Shown here piece after piece: positions 7,535-15,382 of a DNA stretch of 63,343 nucleotides. The DNA is taken from assembly GCA_947626065.1 (NCBI GenBank), contig CANQQT010000006.1, positions 1 to 63,343 of the forward strand. Reading direction: 5' to 3'. Below the pieces are notes generated by a model. The model did no database searches and was not told where the DNA came from. It saw only the letters and a program-made list of their open reading frames with translations. Each line of letters begins with the position of its first letter. The first letter of the stretch is position 1. Source of the stretch: an uncultured Clostridia bacterium. Its GTDB lineage: Bacteria; Bacillota; Clostridia; Oscillospirales; CAG-272. A program made the position numbers and the translations under genes.

Positions 7535-9364
7535 ATGGATATGGTCGAAAGATATGTAGGAAAGCTGTTTGACCGGCGCTATCAGATCAACCGCGTCATC
7601 GGCGTCGGCGGAATGGCCGTCGTCTTTGAGGCGCAGGACATCGTCCTGAACCGGAAGGTCGCGCTGAAAATGCTCCGCGACGAGATTTCCGGGGACGAGC
7701 AGGCCGTGCGGCGCTTCGTCAACGAATCCCGGGCGGTTTCGATGCTTTCCCATCCGAACATCGTCAAGATTTTCGACGTTTCGGTGCGGGGAAACCTGAA
7801 ATATATCGTGATGGAACGGGTGGAGGGAATCACCCTCAAGAGCTATATGCAGAAGAAGGGCGCCCTCACCACCGAGGAGGTTTTGAGCTACAGCGAGCAG
7901 GTATTGCGGGCGCTGGATCACGCGCATTCCAAGGGCATCATCCACCGCGACATCAAGCCGCAGAACATTCTGCTCCTCAAAAACGGAAAGGTCAAGGTCA
8001 CCGACTTCGGAATCGCCAAGCTTCCCAACGCCGAGGCCGCCCCGATGAACGAAAAGGCCATCGGCACCGTCTACTACGTCAGCCCCGAGCAGGCGAGCGG
8101 CAAGGAGATCGACGGACGCTCCGACCTCTATTCCGTCGGCGTGCTCATGTACGAAATGGCGACCGGCGCCCTTCCCTTCAACGCCGACACCCCCGGCTCG
8201 GTGGCCCTGATGCAGGTGACCGAACAGCCGAAGGCGCCGAGCGAAATCAAGCCCGACATTCCGCGCGGGCTGGAGCAGATCATCCTCGGCGCGATGGAGA
8301 AGAACCCCGACCGGAGATTTCAGAGCGCCGCGCAGATGCTGCGCTATATCGAACGCCTGAACAGCAATCCCGGCTACGTTTTCCGCACGCAGAAGGAGAC
8401 GCCGGACGGACAGGGTCCGCTCGGAAATAATATGAAGAAGAAAAAGAAGTCGTCCAAACGTACCCGCCGCCAGAGCCATTCGATGTTCCCGATCATCCTC
8501 GGCGTGTCCTTTGCCTTCGGCATTGTGATGATCGTCAGCCTGATCATGGGGCTGGATATGGTGCTGAAGAATCAGAACGCCAACACCCCGACCTCGGTGG
8601 AGGTGCCCGGAGTCGTCGGAAGCGTTTACGGCCCCGACGTCGAAAAGCTCTTTGACTCCCGTATTTTCAAGCTCGAAATCGAGCCGGTCTATGACGCCGG
8701 ATACCCCGAAAACACCGTCATCGAGCAGGAGCCCGCCGGCGGGGAAATGCGGAAGGTGTTGCCGAACAAGCAGTACTGTACCGTCAAGCTCACCGTCAGC
8801 CGGGGCGCCGAGACGCTCCGCGTCCCCGACTATTCGATGCTGGAATACCGGAGCGTGCGGATCGCCGCCGAGAAGCTCGGCTTCCAGTGCGTCGTGGAGG
8901 GAATTGACAACGAAATGGTACCGGTAGGAAACGTCGTCTATACCAACCCCGCCGCCGGAACGCAGGTGGAGCACGGCTCCACCCTCACCATCTACTACAG
9001 CAAGGGAACCACCGTCATGCAGGTAACCGTCCCGAAGCTCACCGACCTCACCCCGAAGGAGGCCTATGAGAGAATGAACGGAGAGCTGCGGGTGGGAGAG
9101 GTCACCTACGACTATTCCGAAACGGTCCCGGCGGGCTATATTCTCTCCCAGTCGCTGACGTCGGGCGTGAAGGTCGTGAAGGGCTCCACCGTCAATTTCG
9201 TCATCAGCCTCGGCCCGCGTCCCGAGACGGGGCAAACCCCGGGCGGAACGGATCCGGGCGGAACGACGCCCGGTGGAACGACGCCCGGTGGAACCACTCC
9301 CGGTGGAAGCGACCAGCAGACGCCGGTCAATCCCGAGAGTCTGCCGCCGATCCGGCAGGAATAA
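7535..9364 (+). CDS. prkC: Membrane Ser/Thr protein kinase with three PASTA domains
   Basis: 609 residues. The kinase domain (about 10-275) has GVGGMAVVFEA, Lys45, HRDIKPQN (Asp139) and DFG (Asp157). A Lys/Arg-rich juxtamembrane stretch (KKKKKSSKRTRR) precedes the membrane helix (about 324-350). Three extracellular PASTA repeats start near 355, 428 and 496, each with a VP motif (VEVPGVVG, LRVPDYSM, VTVPKLTD). The tail consists of Gly/Thr/Pro repeats (TPGGT). PASTA domains bind muropeptides or lipid II, so this is a cell-wall-sensing kinase, partner of the upstream phosphatase. A GH43 and potassium uptake genes follow; KtrA/KtrB regulation by this kinase would be speculation. Confidence 0.95.
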   Translation: MDMVERYVGKLFDRRYQINRVIGVGGMAVVFEAQDIVLNRKVALKMLRDEISGDEQAVRRFVNESRAVSMLSHPNIVKIFDVSVRGNLKYIVMERVEGITLKSYMQKKGALTTEEVLSYSEQVLRALDHAHSKGIIHRDIKPQNILLLKNGKVKVTDFGIAKLPNAEAAPMNEKAIGTVYYVSPEQASGKEIDGRSDLYSVGVLMYEMATGALPFNADTPGSVALMQVTEQPKAPSEIKPDIPRGLEQIILGAMEKNPDRRFQSAAQMLRYIERLNSNPGYVFRTQKETPDGQGPLGNNMKKKKKSSKRTRRQSHSMFPIILGVSFAFGIVMIVSLIMGLDMVLKNQNANTPTSVEVPGVVGSVYGPDVEKLFDSRIFKLEIEPVYDAGYPENTVIEQEPAGGEMRKVLPNKQYCTVKLTVSRGAETLRVPDYSMLEYRSVRIAAEKLGFQCVVEGIDNEMVPVGNVVYTNPAAGTQVEHGSTLTIYYSKGTTVMQVTVPKLTDLTPKEAYERMNGELRVGEVTYDYSETVPAGYILSQSLTSGVKVVKGSTVNFVISLGPRPETGQTPGGTDPGGTTPGGTTPGGTTPGGSDQQTPVNPESLPPIRQE

Positions 9365-9394
9365 GCCCGCCGCCCTTGTGAAAGGAGAGCTTTC

Positions 9395-10294
9395 ATGTCA
9401 AATTCATTTCAGAATCCCATTCTCGACGGCTACGCCGACCCCGATATCCTCTGTTCCGGAGGGCTCTACTATCTTTTTGCCACCTCCTATCCTCTCGGCT
9501 GTCGGGGCTATGAGGTCTACTCCTCCCCCGACCTTGTCCACTGGGAAAATCGCGGCGTCTGCCTTTCCCGTGCGTGGGGCATGGAGCAGAAATTCTGGGC
9601 CCCCGACGTCAAGGAAAAGGACGGAAAAATCTATATGCTCGTCACCGTGTCGGAGCACCTCGGACTGGCCCTTGCCGACTCCCCGCTCGGCCCCTTCTCC
9701 CCGCAGAACGGCTTTCTCCTCGACAAAACCATCGACGGGCATATCTTTTTCGACGGGGAGGAAATGTACCTTTATTACGTTTCCTGGAGAAAGGATCACC
9801 GTTACGGCCTCTACGGGGTAAAAATGCTCCCCGACCGAAGGAATCCCGACTTTTCGACGGAAACGCTATTGATTACCGCCGAGGAGCCCTATGAATGCGG
9901 GATGTCCCCCGTCGCGGAGGCGCCCTATATGCTCAAAAAGGACGGAAAATACTTTCTCACCTATTCCGGGAGCCACTACCGCGACCCCGGCTATTGCGTC
10001 TGCTACGCGGTGTCCGACTCCCCGCTCGGCCCCTTCGTGAAATACGCCGGGAATCCGATTCTCGTCGGGGACGGCGTCACGGTCAGCGGAACCGGGCACC
10101 ACTGCATCACCTGCTCCCCCGACGGGAAAAGGATGATTCTCTGTTACCACACCCATTATGCGCCCGGAACCGTCGATCCCCGCCGCCTCTCCCTGACCGA
10201 GTTGCGCTTTGAGGAGAAAAACGGCGAAACGGTGCTGGTCTGCGGGAAAGCCGACGTCGGGATTTCCCACCCGCTTCCCCTGTCGGGGCTGTGA
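9395..10294 (+). CDS. Glycoside hydrolase family 43-like enzyme
   Basis: 299 residues, start after AAAGGAGAG, no signal peptide, so cytoplasmic. It has the five-bladed beta-propeller pattern of GH43: NPILDGYADPDIL with the probable catalytic base Asp15, WAPDVKE near 70, and PVAEAPYMLKKDGKYFLTYS with the probable acid Glu near 176. The family includes beta-xylosidases and alpha-L-arabinofuranosidases; the substrate cannot be assigned from sequence. It ends in a GTGA overlap with the start of ktrB. Confidence 0.85.
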   Translation: MSNSFQNPILDGYADPDILCSGGLYYLFATSYPLGCRGYEVYSSPDLVHWENRGVCLSRAWGMEQKFWAPDVKEKDGKIYMLVTVSEHLGLALADSPLGPFSPQNGFLLDKTIDGHIFFDGEEMYLYYVSWRKDHRYGLYGVKMLPDRRNPDFSTETLLITAEEPYECGMSPVAEAPYMLKKDGKYFLTYSGSHYRDPGYCVCYAVSDSPLGPFVKYAGNPILVGDGVTVSGTGHHCITCSPDGKRMILCYHTHYAPGTVDPRRLSLTELRFEEKNGETVLVCGKADVGISHPLPLSGL

Positions 10295-11655
10295 AAACGA
10301 TGACCGGAACCTCAAAACCGGCGCTCCGGCGCAAGCGGAAGCTCACCCCCATGCAGATCATCGCCCTCGGCTATCTCGCCGCCTTGCTTCTGGGCGCGGC
10401 TCTGCTCGCCCTGCCGATCTCCTCGCGGAGCGGAAATCCGACCGGGGCGGTCGATTCCCTCATGACCTCCGCCTCCGCCGTCTGCGTCACCGGACTGATC
10501 CCCTTCCCGACCTACGGACACTGGTCGCTTTTCGGGCAGATCGTCCTGCTCTTCCTGATTCAGATCGGGGGGATCGGCATCATGACGCTGGTCGCCCTCC
10601 TCACCAAGGTGATGGGGAGAAGCCTCTCCCTGAAGGAGAGGAAGCTCTTCATGCTCTCGGCGGGAAACGACACCATCGGCGGCGTCCCGAAGCTCATCCG
10701 GAGCGTGACGCTCTTCACCCTCGCCTTCGAGGGGGCGGGAACGCTCTTCCTTGCCCTGCGCTTTGTCCCGCAGATGGGAACGGCGACCGGAATCTGGAAC
10801 GCCGTCTTTCATTCGGTGTCGGCCTTCTGCAACGCGGGCTTTGACCTGATGGGCCGTTTCGGCCAGTCCTCCCTCACCGGCTACACAGGCGATATCACCG
10901 TCAACGTCGTCATCATGCTACTGATTACGGCGGGAGGCTTCGGCTTCGCCGTCTGGCAGGATCTCTTCGCCTGCCGCTTCCGCCCCTCGAAATTCAGTCT
11001 CCATACCAAGGTTGTCCTCGTCATGTCGGGGATTCTCTTCGCGGGAGGCGCTCTGCTCTTCTTCCTCTTCGAGCTGCCAAACGAGGCGATTCCCCTCACC
11101 GGAAAGGAAAGAATCCTCGCGGCCCTCTTTCAGTCGGTCACACCCCGCACGGCGGGCTTCAACACCGTCGATATCGCCTCCCTCACCGAGGGGAGCACGG
11201 CCCTGACAATTCTGCTGATGGTCATCGGAGGAGCCCCCGGCTCGACGGCGGGAGGCATCAAGGTGACCTCCTTCCTCGTCCTCCTCGCGGGAACCCTCGC
11301 CTCCGCGCGGCAATCCGCCGCGACCAATCTCTTCAAGAGAAGAGTGGAGGGGGATCTGGTACGGCAGGCCTCCGCCATCGCCACCATTTATTTCTGCGTC
11401 GCCTCCTTTTCGGTCGTTCTGCTCTGTGCGCTGGAGCCCTTCTCCTTCACGCAGATCTGCTATGAGGTCGTCTCCGCCCTCTCCAACGTCGGAATGACGA
11501 TGGGAATCACCGGACAGCTGACGGCGGTCTCCAAATTAGTGCTCTGCCTCCTCATGTACTTCGGAAGGGTCGGAATGCTCTCCCTCGTCATCGCCCTCGC
11601 CGCCAAGCGGGAGAATCTCCCGATTACCCGCCCGGCGGAAAACCTGTTGCTCTGA
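10291..11655 (+). CDS. ktrB: KtrB/TrkH-type potassium uptake channel subunit
   Basis: 454 residues with about ten hydrophobic segments and the four selectivity-filter loops of the Trk/Ktr family (SAVCVTGL, SAFCNAGFDL, PRTAGFNTVD, SNVGMTMG). It moves K+ across the membrane together with the cytoplasmic RCK subunit encoded next. GTG 10291 overlaps the stop of the GH43 gene (GTGA), suggesting translational coupling; ATG 10300 is an alternative. Confidence 0.92.
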   Translation: MKTMTGTSKPALRRKRKLTPMQIIALGYLAALLLGAALLALPISSRSGNPTGAVDSLMTSASAVCVTGLIPFPTYGHWSLFGQIVLLFLIQIGGIGIMTLVALLTKVMGRSLSLKERKLFMLSAGNDTIGGVPKLIRSVTLFTLAFEGAGTLFLALRFVPQMGTATGIWNAVFHSVSAFCNAGFDLMGRFGQSSLTGYTGDITVNVVIMLLITAGGFGFAVWQDLFACRFRPSKFSLHTKVVLVMSGILFAGGALLFFLFELPNEAIPLTGKERILAALFQSVTPRTAGFNTVDIASLTEGSTALTILLMVIGGAPGSTAGGIKVTSFLVLLAGTLASARQSAATNLFKRRVEGDLVRQASAIATIYFCVASFSVVLLCALEPFSFTQICYEVVSALSNVGMTMGITGQLTAVSKLVLCLLMYFGRVGMLSLVIALAAKRENLPITRPAENLLL

Positions 11656-11687
11656 ACGTTTCGCAAAACCTTCCCTGAGCGCGTAGG

Positions 11688-11777
11688 TGTTTCCGCGCCA
11701 CGTGCTTTCGCGCCGTGCGTTTTCACACCATATGCTTTCGGGCCGTGCGGCTTCCGCCGTTTGCTTCCGCGCGTATG
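11688..11777. repeat. 15-bp tandem repeat, about six degenerate copies
   Basis: Units of the form TGCTTTCGCGCCGTG (TGTTTCCGCGCCACG, TGCTTTCGCGCCGTG, CGTTTTCACACCATA, TGCTTTCGGGCCGTG and so on) fill the gap between ktrB and ktrA. Confidence 0.8.
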
Positions 11778-11834
11778 CGGAAGCGCTTGCATAAATCCGC
11801 AAAACCGCTCCCATTTTGTCAAAGGAACAAAATC

Positions 11835-12482
11835 ATGAAAAATTTTCTTGTCATCGGCATGGGCCGCTTCGGGCAGATTCTCGCCCGGCGGCTGATCGAA
11901 CTCCGCAACAACGTCATGATTGTCGACGAGGACGCCGACATCATCAACGAGCTGGCCCCGCACTTCACAAACGCCCAGATCTGCGACTGCACCAATCCCG
12001 ACGTGCTCCGCTCCCTCGGGGTCAGCAGCTTCGATATCTGCTTTGTCACCATCGGAGAGGATTTCCAGTCCTCCCTCGAAATCTCCTCCCAGCTCAAGGA
12101 AATGGGGGCCAAACGCGTCATTTCCAAGGCAAACCGCGAAATTCAGGCGAAATTCCTGCTCCGGAACGGAGCCGACGAGGTCGTCTATCCCGACCGAGAT
12201 ATGGCGGAAAAGCTCGCCGTCCGCTGTTCCGCCAGCAATCTCTTCGATTTCATCGAGCTGACGCCGGAGTATTCGATTTTTGAGATTCCGACGCTTCACG
12301 ACTGGGAAGGAAGAACCATCGGAAACGTCAACGTGCGGAGGCGCTTCGGGATCAACATCCTCACCATCAAAAAGGAAAACGGGGAGGTCATCGTGCCGAC
12401 GGCAGACTATACCTTTGAGAAGGAAGACCACGTGATCATCATGGGAAAGAAAAACGAGGTTCTCCGGCTCATTTCGCGCTGA
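11835..12482 (+). CDS. ktrA: KtrA/TrkA-type potassium uptake regulator
   Basis: 215 residues from ATG 11835 after AAAGGAAC; the frame is open upstream into the minisatellite, which is not credible coding. N-terminal RCK-N Rossmann fold with FLVIGMGRFGQILARRL and VDEDADIINEL, C-terminal RCK-C domain (about 135-215). It binds nucleotides and gates KtrB. In many Firmicutes the RCK-C domain binds c-di-AMP. Confidence 0.92.
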   Translation: MKNFLVIGMGRFGQILARRLIELRNNVMIVDEDADIINELAPHFTNAQICDCTNPDVLRSLGVSSFDICFVTIGEDFQSSLEISSQLKEMGAKRVISKANREIQAKFLLRNGADEVVYPDRDMAEKLAVRCSASNLFDFIELTPEYSIFEIPTLHDWEGRTIGNVNVRRRFGINILTIKKENGEVIVPTADYTFEKEDHVIIMGKKNEVLRLISR

Positions 12483-12723
12483 GAAATCGCGGCAATCCGA
12501 CGCCGCTTCAAAGATTCGTTCTTGCTACGCGCGAGCGCAAAAGCGCCCGGCGGGTCGCGCCGGTAACAAACGCCGGCAGTCGCCCGGCGGGAAGCTCTCT
12601 TCCCGCGCCCCACGACGCAAAAGTGCCCAACGGTCGCCCCGGCGACAGAACCGCCCGGCACTTGCCATGCAAGAGACGGCGCGGCGTTCTCATTCTTCAT
12701 CCGAAACACAAATGCACGCAAAA
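12483..12723. repeat. GC-rich degenerate repeats after ktrA
   Basis: No gene. CGCAAAAG[CT]GCCC-type units recur near 12536, 12617 and 12718, with GC-rich inverted segments such as CCCGGCGGG. The stretch ends in the terminator at 12724. Confidence 0.4.
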
Positions 12724-12756
12724 GCGCGGCGCCATCCCGGCGCCGCGCCTCTTTTT
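12724..12756 (+). terminator. Intrinsic terminator between ktrA and the convergent amt
   Basis: GCGCGGCGCC (12724-12733), ATCCC loop, GGCGCCGCGC (12739-12748), then CTCTTTTT. Perfect 10-bp GC stem. Confidence 0.9.
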
Positions 12757-12770
12757 ATGCAATTTTGCGG

Positions 12771-12852
12771 TTTTGCGCTTTGTCAGGCGCTCCCGTACTT
12801 CACGCGCATTTCTTTTTTGCGCTTTTGTCAGGAGTTCCCGTGCTTCCACGGC
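12771..12852. repeat. 44-bp direct duplication downstream of amt
   Basis: TTTTGCGCTTTGTCAGGCGC at 12771 recurs at 12815 as TTTTGCGCTTTTGTCAGGAG, followed in both by TCCCGT and a CTTC-containing stretch. It lies between the terminator and the 3' end of amt. Confidence 0.7.
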
Positions 12853-12874
12853 CCCCCCGCGTAAACTTGTTTGC

Positions 12875-14617
12875 TCAGTACTGCTCGACGTCCTGAAGCG
12901 CGTCGTAGCCTTCCTCGCCGGTGCGGACCTTCACCACGTTCTGCACGCCGTAGACGAAAATCTTTCCGTCCCCGATATGCCCCGTGTAGAGAACCTTCTT
13001 CGCCGTCTCAATCACCGAGCGAACCGGAACCTTCGACACCACGATGTCGACCTGAACCTTCGGAAGAAGGCTGGGCTCCATCTCAACGCCGCGGTAATAC
13101 TCCGGCTTGCCCTTCTGAATGCCGCAGCCCATCACGTGCGAAACCGTCATTCCGGTGATGCCGATGTCGATCATCGCGTTTTTCAGAGTCTCAAGCATCC
13201 GCTCCTTGCAGATGATTTCCACCTTGGTAATCCGCGGGCGAGAGGATTTCTCCTCGCTCTCCTCCTCGAAGACGGGAACCGACTTCACCTCGACGGCCTC
13301 GGCGGGGGGAACCGTTCCGGCGACGGCAACCGCCGCGTAGGCGTCCCCGAGCGTCGGATCGACGGCGGGAAGGAAATCCGCGTAGGCGGAGGGCATTCCG
13401 TGCTCCGTCCGGTCAAGGCCGAGGATCTCCTCCTCCGGCGTGACGCGGAGGCCGTGCAGCTTCTTGATGACAAGGAAGGAGACCGTCATCGTCACCGCCG
13501 TCCAGAGAGCGATGCAGACGAGGCCGAGGGCCTGAACGCCGAGAACCTTCATACCGGCGGCAAAGGAGGTGCCGTGAATCAGCGCATAGATCGGGCCGTC
13601 AACCCCCGCGCTCGCCGTATTCGTCGAGAGAAGTCCCGCGGCCAGCGTGCCCCAGATGCCGTTCCCCATATGGACGGCGACGGCGCCGACCGGGTCGTCG
13701 ATGTGGAGCTTCAGGTCAAGAACCTCCACAATCACCACCACGAGAATGCCCGAAACAATGCCAATCACAACGGCGCCGATAGCGTCCACCGTCGCACAGC
13801 CCGCCGTCACGGCGACAAGGCCGGCGAGGGAGGCGTTCAGACACATCGAAACGTCGGGCTTACCGTTTTTCAGCCACGTGTAAATCATGCAGGTGACGGT
13901 CGCAACGGCGGGAGCCACCGTCGTGGTCGCGAGAATCTGCGCAAGCTCGGAGATCGACTTGGCGGCGGCGCCGTTAAAGCCGTACCAGCAGAACCAGAGG
14001 ATGAAGCAACCGAGAGCGCCGAGCGTCAGGGAGTGGCCGGGGATCGCGTTGACCTTCACAACCTTCCCGCTCGCGTCCTTCACGTATTTTCCGAGACGCG
14101 GCCCGAGGATGATCGCGCCGACCAGCGCCGCGATGCCGCCCACCGTGTGAATCAGCGCCGATCCGGCGTAATCGATGAAGCCGAGGCGGGAGAGCCAGCC
14201 GCCGCCCCAGATCCAGTGGGCCTCGATGGGATAGACGACGAGGGAAATGATGCCGGAGTAGATGCAGTAGGCAGAGAATTTCGTCCGCTCAGCCATCGCG
14301 CCCGAGACGATCGTCGCCGCCGTCGCGCAGAAGACGAGGTTGAAAACGAAGTTGCTCCAGTCATAGGTCGCGAAATTCGTGATGAAGTCGTAGTTCGGGA
14401 TGCCGACCAACCCAAACAGGGCGTCCTCCCCGAGCAGAAGCCCGGCGCCCAGAACCATAAAGACGACGGTCCCGATGCAGAAATCCATCAAATTCTTCAT
14501 AATGATGTTTCCCGCATTCTTCGACCGGGTGAAGCCCGTCTCCACCATGGCAAACCCGCACTGCATGAAGAACACCAGCACGGCGCCGATCAAAAACCAA
14601 AGCGCTGTCGTATCCAT
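12875..14617 (-). CDS. amt: Ammonium transporter fused to a PII (GlnK) domain
   Basis: 580 residues. Residues 1 to about 405 are an Amt/Rh transporter with eleven hydrophobic helices (CGFAMVETGFTRSKN, HWIWGGGWL, GSALIHTVGG, VAVHMGNGIWGTLAAG). An acidic linker leads to a complete PII domain from residue 463 to the end. PII numbering can be laid on without gaps: Gln39, Tyr46, Arg47, Glu50 and Lys58 are kept, but Tyr51, the uridylylation site of enteric PII, is Met (Met513). The fusion places the channel-blocking T-loop in cis with the pore. The gene is divergent from GSIII and has two terminator hairpins in its leader. Confidence 0.95.
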   Translation of the reverse strand: MDTTALWFLIGAVLVFFMQCGFAMVETGFTRSKNAGNIIMKNLMDFCIGTVVFMVLGAGLLLGEDALFGLVGIPNYDFITNFATYDWSNFVFNLVFCATAATIVSGAMAERTKFSAYCIYSGIISLVVYPIEAHWIWGGGWLSRLGFIDYAGSALIHTVGGIAALVGAIILGPRLGKYVKDASGKVVKVNAIPGHSLTLGALGCFILWFCWYGFNGAAAKSISELAQILATTTVAPAVATVTCMIYTWLKNGKPDVSMCLNASLAGLVAVTAGCATVDAIGAVVIGIVSGILVVVIVEVLDLKLHIDDPVGAVAVHMGNGIWGTLAAGLLSTNTASAGVDGPIYALIHGTSFAAGMKVLGVQALGLVCIALWTAVTMTVSFLVIKKLHGLRVTPEEEILGLDRTEHGMPSAYADFLPAVDPTLGDAYAAVAVAGTVPPAEAVEVKSVPVFEEESEEKSSRPRITKVEIICKERMLETLKNAMIDIGITGMTVSHVMGCGIQKGKPEYYRGVEMEPSLLPKVQVDIVVSKVPVRSVIETAKKVLYTGHIGDGKIFVYGVQNVVKVRTGEEGYDALQDVEQY

Positions 14618-14673
14618 TACCGATACCCTCTTTCAAAAAAATGAATCTATAGCCCGCGCAAACGCGCCGTGAC

Positions 14674-14720
14674 CCGAAAAAAAGAGACAAAGGGCGAAGG
14701 AAACCCCTTCGACGCCTTTG
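14674..14720 (-). terminator. Terminator hairpin just upstream of amt (leader attenuator candidate)
   Basis: On the minus strand CAAAGGCGTCGAAGG (14706-14720) pairs with CCTTCGCCCTTTG (14688-14700) and is followed by TCTCTTTTTTT. It lies about 60 nt before the amt start codon, downstream of the amt promoter, so transcription must read through it. Confidence 0.8.
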
Positions 14721-14909
14721 TCGTAAAGAAATGGAAAGAAATTTGTAAAAAGTCGGAAGAAAGCCTGACGAGCCTGACGAGCCGTTTTTAAAGGTAAACG
14801 GAAGCCCGCACAGGAGCCGTTTTTGACGCTCCTCACAAACGCCATGAGGCGCAGGCTTCGCGCAAACGCGGCCTCACCGTCAAAAGCCGGATTTTCGGCG
14901 GTCGGGAAA

Positions 14910-14980
14910 GCGTTTCCCTGAAATTTTCCCCGCATCTTTTCCCTGAAATCTTTTCCGAAAAGAAGCGTTTCCCTGAAAAC
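14910..14980. repeat. Three TTTCCCTGAAA repeats in the amt leader
   Basis: The segments at 14910-14923, 14937-14949 and 14965-14980 all contain TTTCCCTGAAA (minus strand TTTCAGGGAAA); two share a further GCG before it. They lie in the roughly 440-nt amt leader between its two terminator hairpins. Confidence 0.65.
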
Positions 14981-15000
14981 GATCCCCGAAAAGGGCCCTT

Positions 15001-15044
15001 CAAAAGAAAAACGCCCACGGAAAGGCCTCTGCCTTTTGCCGTGG
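15001..15044 (-). terminator. Promoter-proximal terminator in the amt leader
   Basis: Minus strand: CCACGG (15039-15044), inner arms AAAGGC/GCCTTT, CCGTGG (15015-15020), then GCGTTTTTC. It begins about 15 nt after the predicted start of transcription. Confidence 0.75.
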
Positions 15045-15065
15045 ACCTCTTTGTCCGACGCTTTG

Positions 15066-15094
15066 ATTATACTCCCGTCGGGCGATTTTGTCAA
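15066..15094 (-). promoter_or_regulatory. Consensus promoter of amt
   Basis: Minus strand TTGACA (15089-15094), 17-bp spacer, TATAAT (15066-15071). Leader of about 440 nt to amt. Confidence 0.88.
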
Positions 15095-15258
15095 GAGGAA
15101 TTTTGCAATTTCTTTTTGGGGAAAAAGTCCGGCCTTTAATTATAATGAGGAAATCCCCCGAATCTCACAAAAAAACCGTCACTTTGACAAAGCTGAGGCG
15201 CCCTGCCCCGTCGATTTTTATCGAAAAATGAGAATGCGAAATTTTTTCAAAAACCGTC

Positions 15259-15287
15259 TTGACAGAAGGGGAAAAAAGCGCTATAAT
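15259..15287 (+). promoter_or_regulatory. Consensus promoter of the GSIII gene
   Basis: TTGACA (15259-15264), 17-bp spacer, TATAAT (15282-15287). Confidence 0.9.
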
Positions 15288-15307
15288 GGAGGGCGTAATG
15301 ACAAAGG

Positions 15308-15339
15308 CGTCAGAGGATCTACCCCTCTGACGTTTTTTT
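15308..15339 (+). terminator. Leader terminator (attenuator) of the GSIII gene
   Basis: CGTCAGAGG (15308-15316), ATCTACC loop, CCTCTGACG (15324-15332), then seven T. It starts about 14 nt after the expected transcription start and about 45 nt before the start codon. A ten-codon frame (ATG 15298, stop inside the 3' arm) overlaps it, but its only SD-like sequence is upstream of the transcription start. Confidence 0.82.
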
Positions 15340-15382
15340 GTTCCCATTTCCTCTTCAGACGAAAGCAAAGGAGAAAAAAGCC

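Noticed and set aside
12623-14644. Plus-strand frame of about 673 codons across amt
   Set aside because: Antisense shadow of the Amt-PII gene; the product is Arg/His/Asp-rich without a family.
15298-15330. Ten-codon leader peptide ([10 protein letters not shown]) as a classical translation attenuator of GSIII
   Set aside because: It has no run of regulatory codons and its only SD-like sequence would lie upstream of the transcription start; the terminator hairpin itself is kept.
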